From UBA3537 sp964219345 (lineage in GTDB: Bacteria > Bacteroidota > Bacteroidia > Flavobacteriales > Flavobacteriaceae): 64,000 nucleotides of DNA. The notes under the pieces are model-generated. The model was not told where the DNA came from. It searched no databases and saw only the letters and a list, made by a program, of their open reading frames with translations. The stretch is from contig CAXPPN010000016.1 in NCBI GenBank assembly GCA_964219345.1, positions 20,877 to 84,876 on the forward strand, given 5' to 3'. Positions 1-8,304 of the stretch are shown one piece after another. The position numbers and the translations under genes were made by a program. How positions within the stretch are numbered: the stretch's first letter is position 1; the number at the start of each line of letters is the position of its first letter.

Positions 1-98
1 TTAAATATGGATTCCGACCCTATGCACAAGAGTGGTGGCATTTTACCTTAAACAATGAGCCATTTCCAAAGACCTATTTTGATTTTGTTGTAGAATAA
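1..98 (+). CDS. VanX/DdpX-like D-Ala-D-Ala dipeptidase, C-terminal fragment
   Basis: Only the last 31 codons lie in the window (reading frame from base 3, stop at 96-98). The fragment contains GFRPYAQEWWHFTL. The EWWHF motif is the signature of the zinc-dependent D-alanyl-D-alanine dipeptidase family (VanX/DdpX), where the Glu is the catalytic base and the His binds zinc. In the family this motif lies close to the C-terminus, as here. The usual role is cleavage of D-Ala-D-Ala in the periplasm for cell-wall turnover; export cannot be judged because the N-terminus is missing. A shared terminator follows immediately. Confidence 0.8.
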   Translation, partial: KYGFRPYAQEWWHFTLNNEPFPKTYFDFVVE

Positions 99-133
99 AA
101 AAGGTGATTTTATAAAAAACCACCTTTTTTTTT
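97..133. terminator. Bidirectional intrinsic terminator
   Basis: The arm AAAAAAGGTG (97-106) pairs with CACCTTTTTT (121-130) around a 14-nt loop, and a run of T continues on the right. It lies between the converging dipeptidase gene and htpG, so it can end transcription from both sides. Confidence 0.75.
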
Positions 134-149
134 GAGTAATAATGAATAA

Positions 150-2060
150 TTATTTTATCATCTCATAACTTCGCTTGATAAAGTTAGTCAGGGCTTCGCC
201 TTTAAGAAGACCTTGCGAGAGTTGTGCCAAATCTAAACTTTGATTAATCAAACGTTCGCGTTTTTTTGCGGTTTTTGTGTTTAAAATTTCATTAACCAAT
301 TCAGAATTTGTATTCACTACAAGGTTATACATTTCTGGCATATTCCCCATACCAAACATACCGCCTCCACCAGTTTGTTGCATTTCTTTCATACGGCGCA
401 TAAACTCTGGCTGAGTGATCATAAATGGTGCAGCATTGCTGTCCATAGCTTCCAATTGAACAACAAATTTCTCAGAAGAAATAACCGCTTTTAGATGTTC
501 CTCTAAAGTTGTTTTTTGTTCTTCAGAGAGTTTTGAAATTACAGTATCCTCTTTTTGAATCAGTTTATCAATATGATCGGCATCTACTCTAGCAAAAGTG
601 ATATTTTCTTTACTGCCTTCTAATTTTTGAATCAAATGTGATACAATAGGAGAATCCAACAAAAGAACTTCATAATCTTTCGCTTTTGCAGCCTCAATAT
701 AGCTATGTTGTTCGTCTGCATTAGATGCATATAAAATCACTAATTTGTCATCCTTGTCAGTTTGCTTCGCTTTAATTTTATTGTACAATTCATCGTAAGT
801 ATAGTAGGTGCCATCTACTGTTGGATACAATGCAAAAGCTTCAGCTTTTTCAAAGAATTTTTCTTCAGAGAGCATTCCATACTCAATCACAATTTTGATG
901 TCATTCCATTTAGCTTCAAAATCTTCTCTATCATTATTAAATAATGACTTTAATTTATCGGCCACTTTTTTGGTTATATAAGACGAAATCTTTTTTACAG
1001 CACCATCAGCCTGAAGGTAGGAACGTGATACATTCAAAGGAATATCTGGAGAGTCAATCACACCACGAAGCATAGTTAAAAATTCTGGTACAATTCCTTC
1101 TACATTATTCGTTACAAAGACTTGATTTTGATACAATTGAATTTTATCCTTTTGGATATTCATATCGTTGGTCATTTTCGGAAAATATAGAATTCCAGTA
1201 AGATTAAATGGATAGTCGACATTCAAATGAATGTTAAAAAGTGGTTCTTCAAATTGCATGGGGTACAATTCACGATAAAACCCTTTATAGTCTTCTTCTT
1301 TTAAATCCGATGGTGTTTTTGTCCACGCTGGATTTGGATTATTGATGATATTATCGACTGTAATTTTGCGTTGAGGCTCAGTAGTTTCTTTACCGTCTTT
1401 GTCTGTTATCGTTTTTGGCTCGTGCTCTGGATCGTTGATTTCTTTTGTGCCAAATTTTATTGGGATTGGCATAAATTTGTTGTACTTGTTCAACAGTTCA
1501 GTAATACGATGGTCTTCCAAAAATTCCGTAGAATCTTCTGCAATATGCAAAATGATTTCTGTGCCTCTTTCTTTTTTATCAGCAGTTTCTAAGCTATATT
1601 CTGGACTTCCGTCACAAACCCAATGTGCAGCAGGTTCGTCTTTAAAAGATTTTGTAATAATTTCTACTTTTTCAGCTACCATGAATGCAGAGTAAAACCC
1701 TAGTCCAAAATGTCCAATAATACCAGCATCTTCAACTTTATCCTTGTATTTGTCCAAAAACTCTTCGGCACCAGAAAATGCTACTTCATTGATGTATTTT
1801 TGAACTTCATCGGCTGTCATTCCAATGCCTTGGTCAATGAGATGCAGTTTTTTTCCTTCTTTGTCAATTTTAACTTCAATGATTGGATTCCCATATTCTA
1901 CTTTAGCTTCGCCAATATTGGTTAAATGCTTCAACTTTAGGGTTGCATCAGTAGCATTACTAATTAATTCTCTTAAAAAGATTTCGTGATCGCTGTACAA
2001 AAACTTTTTAATCAGTGGAAAAATATTTTCAACGGATACATTTATTGTTCCTTTACTCAT
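150..2060 (-). CDS. htpG: Molecular chaperone HtpG (bacterial Hsp90)
   Basis: Cytosolic ATP-dependent homodimeric chaperone of 636 residues, close to the usual bacterial length. The N-terminal GHKL ATPase domain is clear: E31 and N35 in RELISNATDA (catalytic Glu and Mg-coordinating Asn), then DQGIGMT and GHFGLGFYSAF, which form the ATP lid and Bergerat fold. Middle and C-terminal dimerisation domains follow, ending in a Gly/Met-rich stretch (QQTGGGGMFGMG) and a helical tail. The gene is monocistronic, read away from the FabH-like gene, and ends at the shared terminator at 97-133. The divergent intergenic region holds an inverted repeat (2135-2157) that might control it. Identification is firm. 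Confidence 0.98.
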   Translation of the reverse strand: MSKGTINVSVENIFPLIKKFLYSDHEIFLRELISNATDATLKLKHLTNIGEAKVEYGNPIIEVKIDKEGKKLHLIDQGIGMTADEVQKYINEVAFSGAEEFLDKYKDKVEDAGIIGHFGLGFYSAFMVAEKVEIITKSFKDEPAAHWVCDGSPEYSLETADKKERGTEIILHIAEDSTEFLEDHRITELLNKYNKFMPIPIKFGTKEINDPEHEPKTITDKDGKETTEPQRKITVDNIINNPNPAWTKTPSDLKEEDYKGFYRELYPMQFEEPLFNIHLNVDYPFNLTGILYFPKMTNDMNIQKDKIQLYQNQVFVTNNVEGIVPEFLTMLRGVIDSPDIPLNVSRSYLQADGAVKKISSYITKKVADKLKSLFNNDREDFEAKWNDIKIVIEYGMLSEEKFFEKAEAFALYPTVDGTYYTYDELYNKIKAKQTDKDDKLVILYASNADEQHSYIEAAKAKDYEVLLLDSPIVSHLIQKLEGSKENITFARVDADHIDKLIQKEDTVISKLSEEQKTTLEEHLKAVISSEKFVVQLEAMDSNAAPFMITQPEFMRRMKEMQQTGGGGMFGMGNMPEMYNLVVNTNSELVNEILNTKTAKKRERLINQSLDLAQLSQGLLKGEALTNFIKRSYEMIK

Positions 2061-2134
2061 AATTTTATATATTTTAAACGATTATTATATTGATTAATAG
2101 TCTTAAACTTATGTCAAAAAGAATACCATTTTTT

Positions 2135-2157
2135 AAAATGTGACAAACTGACATTTT
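2135..2157. promoter_or_regulatory. Inverted repeat between htpG and the FabH-like gene
   Basis: AAAATGT (2135-2141) and ACATTTT (2151-2157) form a perfect 7-bp inverted repeat around a 9-nt centre that itself carries TGACA-like halves (GTGACAAACTGACA). It lies about 75 bp upstream of htpG and just upstream of the -7 element of the divergent gene. It is a plausible operator, perhaps stress-related given htpG, but no known regulator is assigned. Confidence 0.35.
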
Positions 2158-2165
2158 ATAAAGTT

Positions 2166-2173
2166 TATATTTG
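2166..2173 (+). promoter_or_regulatory. Candidate -7 element of the FabH-like gene
   Basis: TATATTTG matches the Bacteroidota -7 consensus TAnnTTTG and would give a leader of about 20 nt before the ATG at 2200. No good TTG sits at the usual -33 distance, so support is moderate. Confidence 0.5.
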
Positions 2174-2199
2174 TAAAGAAATCACAACAAAAATAGTTT

Positions 2200-3210
2200 A
2201 TGTACAACTCAAAAATAATAGGAATGGGGCACTATGTCCCAGAAAATGTCGTCACAAATGACGATTTGTCGCAACTGATGGATACTAACGATCAGTGGAT
2301 TCAGGAACGTACAGGAATAAAACAGCGCCGTTGGGCTGTTAAAGGCGATGGAGATACCACTTTTAGTATGGGGTTAAAAGCTGCCGAAAATGCCATTAAA
2401 AATGCAGGAATTGACAAACAAGACATTGATTTTATTGTTTTTGCAACATTAAGTCCAGATTACTATTTTCCAGGCCCAGGTGTTCAAGTGCAGGAAGCTT
2501 TAGGAATTGATACCGTTGGCGCTTTGGATGTTCGTAACCAATGTTCTGGTTTTGTATATGGGATTTCTGTTGCGGATCAATTTATAAAAACTGGGATGTA
2601 CAAAAATATTTTAGTCATTGGTAGCGAATTGCAATCTCGTGGTATTGATGTTTCAACTAGAGGGCGAAGTATTTCTGTGATTTTTGGCGATGGTGCTGGA
2701 GCTGCTGTTTTGACTCGAGAGGAAGACACTTCTAAAGGTATTTTATCATCACATTTACATTCTCAAGGCGAGCATGCGTTAAAATTGGCCGCAGAAGCAC
2801 CAGGCATGGGAAAGCGATGGGTAACAGAAATAATTGAAGATAATGACCCCGAAGATATGAGTTACAGACCCTATATGAACGGGCAGTTTGTATTTAAAAA
2901 TGCCATTCGACGATTTAGTGAGGTCATCAATCAAGGTCTTGAAGCCAATGATCTACAAGTTTCGGATATTGATATGCTAATACCCCACCAGGCCAATTTG
3001 CGAATTTCTCAATACATTCAAAAAAAGTTTCAACTTTCTGACGATCAAGTTTTTAATAATATTCAAAATTATGGTAATACGACTGCAGCCTCTATTCCAA
3101 TTGCACTTAGTGAGGCTTGTGAGCAAGGAAAAATTAAATCAGGCGATACCGTTGTCCTTGCGGCGTTTGGTAGTGGTTTTACTTGGGGTAGTGTAATCAT
3201 CAAATGGTAG
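2200..3210 (+). CDS. 3-oxoacyl-ACP synthase III (FabH-like ketosynthase)
   Basis: Thiolase-fold condensing enzyme of 336 residues. It joins an acyl-CoA starter to malonyl-ACP or carries out a related Claisen condensation. The catalytic triad is visible: C115 in NQCSGFVYG, H263 in PHQANLRI and N293 in NYGNTTAAS. The N-terminus (GHYVPENVVTNDDL, then ERTGIKQRRW) is typical of KAS III. The protein is slightly longer than E. coli FabH and has a MGKRWVTEII insert in the middle, so it may be a specialised paralogue rather than the main fatty-acid initiator. The next gene overlaps its end by 7 nt (ATGGTAG), so the two are probably translationally coupled. The family is sure; the exact substrate is not. 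Confidence 0.9.
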   Translation: MYNSKIIGMGHYVPENVVTNDDLSQLMDTNDQWIQERTGIKQRRWAVKGDGDTTFSMGLKAAENAIKNAGIDKQDIDFIVFATLSPDYYFPGPGVQVQEALGIDTVGALDVRNQCSGFVYGISVADQFIKTGMYKNILVIGSELQSRGIDVSTRGRSISVIFGDGAGAAVLTREEDTSKGILSSHLHSQGEHALKLAAEAPGMGKRWVTEIIEDNDPEDMSYRPYMNGQFVFKNAIRRFSEVINQGLEANDLQVSDIDMLIPHQANLRISQYIQKKFQLSDDQVFNNIQNYGNTTAASIPIALSEACEQGKIKSGDTVVLAAFGSGFTWGSVIIKW

Positions 3211-3572
3211 AATCTTATAAAACGCTTGTTTTGGGGGCTTCCCTTAATCCAGAGCGCTATTCATACAAAGCAATTTTGATGTTAAGAAAAGCTAATATTC
3301 CGGTAGTGGCTTTTGGTCTCAAGCATGGAGTTGTAGGTGATGTAGAAATCGATACCAATTTAAAATTGTACACATCTATTCACACCATTACGCTTTATTT
3401 AAACCCCAAACGTCAATTGGATTATATGGAATACATTTTGAATTTAAATCCGAAACGTGTGATTTTTAATCCAGGAACAGAAAACCCTGCTTTTTTCAAA
3501 CTTTTGGAACGTCAAAACATTGCTTATGAAATTGCCTGTACTCTAGTATTACTTTCTACGAATCAGTATTAA
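3204..3572 (+). CDS. CoA-binding domain protein (YccU-type)
   Basis: A 122-residue single-domain Rossmann-type protein. The start has the beta-strand and glycine loop VLGASLNPERYSYKA expected of the CoA_binding_2 family, followed by PVVAFGLKHG and RVIFNPGTENP, which match the family's second and third conserved blocks. These proteins are thought to bind CoA or a related nucleotide; their role is not established. The start codon overlaps the ketosynthase stop, a hint that both work in acyl-CoA metabolism. The 3' end overlaps the converging symporter gene by 24 nt. Confidence 0.8.
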   Translation: MVESYKTLVLGASLNPERYSYKAILMLRKANIPVVAFGLKHGVVGDVEIDTNLKLYTSIHTITLYLNPKRQLDYMEYILNLNPKRVIFNPGTENPAFFKLLERQNIAYEIACTLVLLSTNQY

Positions 3573-5006
3573 TCCTAAAAAGGTAAGCATTCCATTTATT
3601 GGTAATAACTCATAACCAATAACATAGCCCCCAAGATTTTCCGCTGGAATTTGTCCTAAACTATAAGAAATAGAAACAGACAGTAACGCTACAAGCCATA
3701 CAAACTTGTCTTTTACTTTGTAGTTTGTAAAAATTCCAAAGGCAAAAAGGCCAAGTAAAGGTCCATAGGTATATCCAGCAACAGTAAGCAGGCTATCAAT
3801 AACATTGGAATCTAAGATATGTTTGAAAGCAATGATAACCAAAATTAAAAGCACACTCATCCCTATGTGAGTTTGTTTTCGAATGCGTTTTTTGTCAGTA
3901 TCTGAACGTTTATTAAGGTCTAAAATATCGACACAGAAAGAAGTTGTAAGTGAAGTCAATGCACTATCGGCACTGCTGTAGGCTGCTGCAATAAGTCCCA
4001 AAATAAATACAGAAGCTAAGGTTAATCCTAAGCCAGAATTAAGAGCGATTTCAGGGAATAATAAGTCTGTTTTGGGTTGTCCGTCCATAAGCGGCAGTGC
4101 TAGACCAAAGCGTTCTGCATAAATGAATAATAAAGCACCCAAAAGTAAAAATAAAAATGTGACTAGTGTAAGCACAATACTAAACCAAAGCATATTTTTT
4201 TGTGCATCTTTTAGCGATTTACAGGTTAGATTTTTCTGCATCATGTCCTGATCTAATCCCGTCATACAAATAGTGATAAACATGCCTCCAAAGAACGATT
4301 TTAAGAAATGGTCTCTTGCTAAAATAGAATCTGTTCTAAAAATTGAACTGTATTGATTTAGTTCGTCTGAAACTAAAAACTCTGAAAAACTCCAACCCAA
4401 TTGATCTGTGATAAAATAAATGGAAAGCACCACAGCACAAACCATAAAAAGTGTTTGTAGTGTATCGGTCCAAACAATCGTTTTGATACCACCTTTGTTG
4501 GTATAAATCCATATCAATAATATTGATAAAATGACCGTAGCTTCAAAAGGAATATTCCATTGCTCAAAGACAAATTGTTGCAATACAATTGCCATAAGAT
4601 ACATTCGAAAAGCAGCCCCCAAAACCCTAGAAACAAAAAAGAAAAATGCACCAGTTTTATGACTGACACGTCCAAATCGCTGTTGTAGGTATTCGTAAAT
4701 TGACGTTAAATTTAATTTGTAATAAATAGGCAACAGCAAAAAAGCAACCACAAAATAGCCCGCAATATAACCCAAGCACACTTGAAAATAGCTAAACTCC
4801 GAACTTTGAACCCATCCCGGTACAGATATAAAAGTCACACCAGAAAGTGAAGCACCAATCATTCCAAAGGCCACCAAATACCAAGGCGATTGTTTTCCAG
4901 CTTTGAAAAAATCATTATTGCTATCATTTTTTCCAGTAATTCTTGCGATAATGACAAGAAATACAAAATAAACTATAGTGATCAGTAGAATGTGTTGTCC
5001 TTTCAA
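3549..5006 (-). CDS. Sodium:solute symporter (SSS family)
   Basis: Integral inner-membrane protein of 485 residues with about thirteen hydrophobic segments. The order and motifs fit the sodium/solute symporter family: an N-terminal membrane helix (ILLITIVYFVFLVII), then GASLSGVTFISVPGWV, the LNLTSIYEYLQQRFG loop, and AAAYSSADSALTSLTTSF, the conserved Na+-binding helix with its Ser/Thr pair. The substrate cannot be told; family members carry sugars, proline, pantothenate or sialic acids. The only sensible start is TTG at 5006, directly before the first membrane segment, since no in-frame ATG lies nearby. It converges on the CoA-binding gene and is read divergently from recR. Confidence 0.9.
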   Translation of the reverse strand: MKGQHILLITIVYFVFLVIIARITGKNDSNNDFFKAGKQSPWYLVAFGMIGASLSGVTFISVPGWVQSSEFSYFQVCLGYIAGYFVVAFLLLPIYYKLNLTSIYEYLQQRFGRVSHKTGAFFFFVSRVLGAAFRMYLMAIVLQQFVFEQWNIPFEATVILSILLIWIYTNKGGIKTIVWTDTLQTLFMVCAVVLSIYFITDQLGWSFSEFLVSDELNQYSSIFRTDSILARDHFLKSFFGGMFITICMTGLDQDMMQKNLTCKSLKDAQKNMLWFSIVLTLVTFLFLLLGALLFIYAERFGLALPLMDGQPKTDLLFPEIALNSGLGLTLASVFILGLIAAAYSSADSALTSLTTSFCVDILDLNKRSDTDKKRIRKQTHIGMSVLLILVIIAFKHILDSNVIDSLLTVAGYTYGPLLGLFAFGIFTNYKVKDKFVWLVALLSVSISYSLGQIPAENLGGYVIGYELLPINGMLTFLGLILIRRK

Positions 5007-5032
5007 CTTAATAAATTTATATTTGTAGTACT

Positions 5033-5040
5033 CAAATGTA
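5033..5040 (-). promoter_or_regulatory. Candidate -7 element of the symporter gene
   Basis: On the minus strand this reads TACATTTG, matching TAnnTTTG, 26 nt before the TTG start. A second TACATTTG lies 15 nt further upstream and could supply a TTG for the -33 position, though the spacing is short. Moderate support. Confidence 0.4.
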
Positions 5041-5168
5041 CCACGAGTCTGTGTTCAAATGTAAAATATTCTGAAATAATCTTAAGTCAAATTATTAGAT
5101 TTTTCAATTGTTTTTACTTTAAGTTCTGCTAATGAGGTGTTTAAATCATTTAGGAAAATATAAATAAA

Positions 5169-5786
5169 ATGGAGTTTTCATCGAAATTATTAGAAAATGC
5201 AGTGAATGAAGTTTCGCAATTGCCGGGTATTGGTCGGCGTACTGCGCTTCGTTTGGTACTTCATCTTTTGCGGCAATCAGAAGACCAGACTAATCAGTTA
5301 TCTAAAGCACTTTTAGACATGAGATCTTCAATAAATTTTTGTCAGCAATGCCATAATATTTCTGATCAACTTGTTTGTGAAATCTGTGCAAATCCAAACA
5401 GAAATCAAAATACTATTTGTGTGGTGGAAGATATTCGAGATGTTTTAGCCATTGAAAGCACTGCAAGTTATCGTGGAGTATATCATGTTCTAGGGGGTAA
5501 AATTTCTCCTATGGATGGTATTGGTCCAACAGATTTGAATATTCAAAGTTTGGTCGATAAAGTCAATGAAGGCAAAATAAAAGAGCTTATTTTTGCGTTG
5601 AGTTCTACAATGGAAGGCGACACCACCAATTTCTATATTTATAAGCAAATTCAAGGCGCAGAGGTTATACTTTCAACAATAGCAAGAGGGATTTCAGTAG
5701 GTGACGAATTAGAATACGCCGATGAAGTTACTTTAGGACGAAGTATCACAAATAGAGTACCATTTGAATCCTCTTTAAAATCATAG
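5169..5786 (+). CDS. recR: Recombination mediator protein RecR
   Basis: A 205-residue cytosolic protein that works with RecO (and RecF) to load RecA on gapped DNA during repair. Domains in order: a helix-hairpin-helix motif (LPGIGRRTALRL, about 18-29), a four-cysteine zinc finger (C58, C61, C70, C73 in CQQC and CEIC), a Toprim domain starting CVVEDIRDV, and a C-terminal region with TLGRSITNR. Length is normal for the family. A glycosyltransferase starts 4 nt after its stop, so the two are very likely co-transcribed, although no functional link is evident. Confidence 0.97.
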   Translation: MEFSSKLLENAVNEVSQLPGIGRRTALRLVLHLLRQSEDQTNQLSKALLDMRSSINFCQQCHNISDQLVCEICANPNRNQNTICVVEDIRDVLAIESTASYRGVYHVLGGKISPMDGIGPTDLNIQSLVDKVNEGKIKELIFALSSTMEGDTTNFYIYKQIQGAEVILSTIARGISVGDELEYADEVTLGRSITNRVPFESSLKS

Positions 5787-5790
5787 ATCA

Positions 5791-6915
5791 TTGAAGCTAT
5801 CTGTAGTTATTATCAATTATAATGTACGCTACTTTTTGGAGCTATGCTTACAAAGTGTTCAAGCAGCATTGAAGGATATTCCATCAGAAATTATTGTTAT
5901 AGATAATCATTCAATGGACGATAGTTGTACTATGGTAAAAGCTAAATTTCCAGAAATCACACTAATTGAAAACGAAAAAAATGTTGGCTTTTCAAAAGCT
6001 AATAACCAACTGCTTCAAGTGGCGCAAGGGGAGTTTGTGTGTATTCTCAATCCCGATATTGTAGTGGCTGAAAATACATTCCAAAATTTACTTCAATTTT
6101 CTGAATCAAAGTCAAAACATTTAGGAATTGTTGGATGTCGTCTAATTGACGGATCGGGTTGTTTTTTACCAGAAAGTAAAAGAAATTTCCCTACAGTTTC
6201 TGTGGCCTTTCAAAAATTAATTGGGAGAAGCAAATTATATTATGCGCATCAAGTTGATGAAGTTACTAACGCAGAAGTTGAGGTGCTCCCCGGTGCTTTG
6301 ATGTTTTTAAAGCGATCACTTTATGAGGATTTGAAAGGTTTTGATGAAAGCTTTTTTATGTATGGAGAGGATATAGATTTATCCTACAGAGCAAAGCAAT
6401 TAGGGCGCAAAAATTATTATTTAGGAACGAGCACCGTTATTCATTTTAAGGGTGAAAGTACAATTAAAAACAGAACACAATCGAAACGTTTTTATCATGC
6501 AATGAAGCTATTTTATAAAAAACATTTCAAATTAAATTTTTTCATTGGAGCTTTAGTAAACACAATAACAAGTTTGGCACCATACATTCCAAAATTTAGC
6601 TTCACTGCAAAAAGAAATAACAAAAAGATTACATTTTTAAAGCCCTGTCCGAGTCCACAATGGCTCAAAAAGAAGAATTTAACAGCTATTAATTCTATTG
6701 AAGAATTACCAAAAAATATCTATTATGATGTTATTTTTGATTTAAACTCTACAAATTTCCAATCTGCAATTAAACAAATTAGTTCAACCAAAAATAAATT
6801 TATTACTTACAAATTCCTTCCAAAAAAGTGTAATTATTTTGTTGGAAGCGATTTTTCTGTGCGTAGAGGAGAAGTGGTGCATTTTGATAAATTTGAAAGT
6901 AGAGCCTACTTTTAA
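5791..6915 (+). CDS. Family 2 glycosyltransferase (rhamnosyltransferase-like)
   Basis: A 374-residue GT-A fold enzyme. The N-terminus MKLSVVIINYN is the classic GT2 first strand. The metal/nucleotide motif is NPD at 87-89 (CILNPDIVV), and the acceptor-side motif YGEDIDLSYR (191-200) is characteristic of the rhamnosyltransferase/WbbL-like branch. It probably transfers a sugar to a cell-surface polysaccharide or lipid carrier at the cytosolic face of the membrane. The start is TTG at 5791, 4 nt after recR. From about residue 270 the protein carries a basic, Lys/Asn-rich C-terminal part that I do not recognise. It ends before the E2 promoter. Confidence 0.88.
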   Translation: MKLSVVIINYNVRYFLELCLQSVQAALKDIPSEIIVIDNHSMDDSCTMVKAKFPEITLIENEKNVGFSKANNQLLQVAQGEFVCILNPDIVVAENTFQNLLQFSESKSKHLGIVGCRLIDGSGCFLPESKRNFPTVSVAFQKLIGRSKLYYAHQVDEVTNAEVEVLPGALMFLKRSLYEDLKGFDESFFMYGEDIDLSYRAKQLGRKNYYLGTSTVIHFKGESTIKNRTQSKRFYHAMKLFYKKHFKLNFFIGALVNTITSLAPYIPKFSFTAKRNNKKITFLKPCPSPQWLKKKNLTAINSIEELPKNIYYDVIFDLNSTNFQSAIKQISSTKNKFITYKFLPKKCNYFVGSDFSVRRGEVVHFDKFESRAYF

Positions 6916-6921
6916 AAACAA

Positions 6922-6952
6922 TTGATTAAGTCATCAATTTTCTGTAGTTTTG
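6922..6952 (+). promoter_or_regulatory. Promoter of the E2 operon
   Basis: TTG at 6922-6924 and TAGTTTTG at 6945-6952 are separated by 20 nt, a good match to the Bacteroidota -33/-7 pattern. The predicted leader to the ATG at 6987 is about 30 nt. It probably drives the E2, exonuclease, FAH and cinA genes, which follow with gaps of 0-4 nt. Confidence 0.6.
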
Positions 6953-6986
6953 TGCCACAAAACGTACCCAAATAAAACTATAATAT

Positions 6987-8300
6987 ATGGCAAAGTTTGA
7001 GCTCAAATTACCCAAAATGGGAGAGAGTGTTGCAGAAGCAACAATCAATTCTTGGTTGAAGGACATTGGCGATCGTGTGGAAATGGATGAATCTGTTGTA
7101 GAAATTTCAACAGACAAAGTAGATAGTGATGTGCCAAGCGAAGTCAGTGGAATTTTAGTTGAGAAAAAATTTGAAGTTGATCAAGTTGTTGAGGTTGGAC
7201 AAACCATTGCCATTATTGAAACAGATGGAGAGACACAAACTGAACCACCAAAACAGACTCCAAAAGATACAGAACAATCAATACCAGAACCAGAGATAAT
7301 TGCTGATATTCAAGATACAGTTGTTGCTGCAAAAACTGCTGCTACCCCAATCAGTTCAAATGGAACTAGATTTTATTCTCCTTTGGTAAAAAATATAGCC
7401 AAAAAAGAAGGGATTGTACAGTCGGAATTAGACCAAATTGATGGCAGTGGAAAAGGAGGAAGAGTGACAAAAAACGACATGCTTGCATATATCGAAAAAC
7501 GATCACAAACAAGTGTTTCAACTCCAATCCAGACGCCTCAGTCAGCTCCAGCATCATTACCAACCTCTGAAGCACCAATAGTACGAAGTGGAGCAGATGA
7601 GATTATTGAAATGACTCGAATGGGTAAACTCATTTCAAAACACATGATTAATTCAGTGCAAACTTCGGCTCATGTACAGTCTTTTATAGAAGTTGATGTT
7701 ACAAAAATATGGAATTGGCGCGAAAAAATTAAAGCTAAATTTCAGCAAAATACAGGAGAAAAAATCACATTTACCCCTATTTTTATGGAAGCTGTAGCAA
7801 AAGCACTAACCATTCATCCAATGCTAAATATTTCGGTTGATGGTGATCATATTGTCAAGCACAAATCCATTAACTTGGGAATGGCAACAGCCTTAGCCGA
7901 TGGTAATCTTATTGTTCCTGTCATCAAAAATGCAGACCAACTCAATTTGATGGGAATGACCAAACGTGTTAACGATTTAGCAGTCCGAGCAAGAAATAAT
8001 CAATTAAGTCCAGATGATATTCAAGATGGTACATATACGGTTACAAATGTTGGTGGATTTGGAAGTATAATGGGTACGCCGATTATCAATCAACCACAAG
8101 TAGGAATTTTAGCTCTTGGGGCGATTAGAAAAGTACCTGCTGTCATAGAAACCAGTGAGGGTGATTTTATAGGCATTTGTCAAAAAATGTTTTTGTCCCA
8201 TTCCTATGACCACAGAGTAGTCAATGGTGCTCTTGGCGGTCAATTTCTAAAAACAGTAAAAGAATTATTGGAGTCTTGGGACGAAAATAGACAAGTATAA
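6987..8300 (+). CDS. 2-oxo acid dehydrogenase E2 component (lipoyl acyltransferase)
   Basis: A 437-residue core subunit of a 2-oxo acid dehydrogenase complex. Domains in order: one lipoyl domain (1-77) with the lipoylated lysine K44 in STDKVDSDVP; a Pro/Gln/Glu-rich linker; an E3/E1-binding domain (about 129-170, FYSPLVKNIAKKEG); a second flexible linker; and the catalytic domain ending in SYDHRVVNG with H409 as active-site base. It transfers an acyl group from lipoamide to CoA. The DKVDSDVP lipoyl motif and single lipoyl domain look more like branched-chain or generic family members than the pyruvate E2, but substrate cannot be fixed. No E1 or E3 gene is adjacent. First gene of a four-gene run. 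Confidence 0.92.
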   Translation: MAKFELKLPKMGESVAEATINSWLKDIGDRVEMDESVVEISTDKVDSDVPSEVSGILVEKKFEVDQVVEVGQTIAIIETDGETQTEPPKQTPKDTEQSIPEPEIIADIQDTVVAAKTAATPISSNGTRFYSPLVKNIAKKEGIVQSELDQIDGSGKGGRVTKNDMLAYIEKRSQTSVSTPIQTPQSAPASLPTSEAPIVRSGADEIIEMTRMGKLISKHMINSVQTSAHVQSFIEVDVTKIWNWREKIKAKFQQNTGEKITFTPIFMEAVAKALTIHPMLNISVDGDHIVKHKSINLGMATALADGNLIVPVIKNADQLNLMGMTKRVNDLAVRARNNQLSPDDIQDGTYTVTNVGGFGSIMGTPIINQPQVGILALGAIRKVPAVIETSEGDFIGICQKMFLSHSYDHRVVNGALGGQFLKTVKELLESWDENRQV

Positions 8301-8304
8301 AACA

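Noticed and set aside
1371..1925. Overlapping open frames on the plus strand inside htpG
   Set aside because: They are antisense to a firmly identified gene, lack family motifs or a promoter, and arise from codon bias in the htpG reading frame.
5018..5025. TATATTTG on the plus strand as the recR promoter
   Set aside because: It lies about 144 bp upstream of recR with no -33 TTG, and overlaps the symporter's own upstream region, so the match is probably chance.
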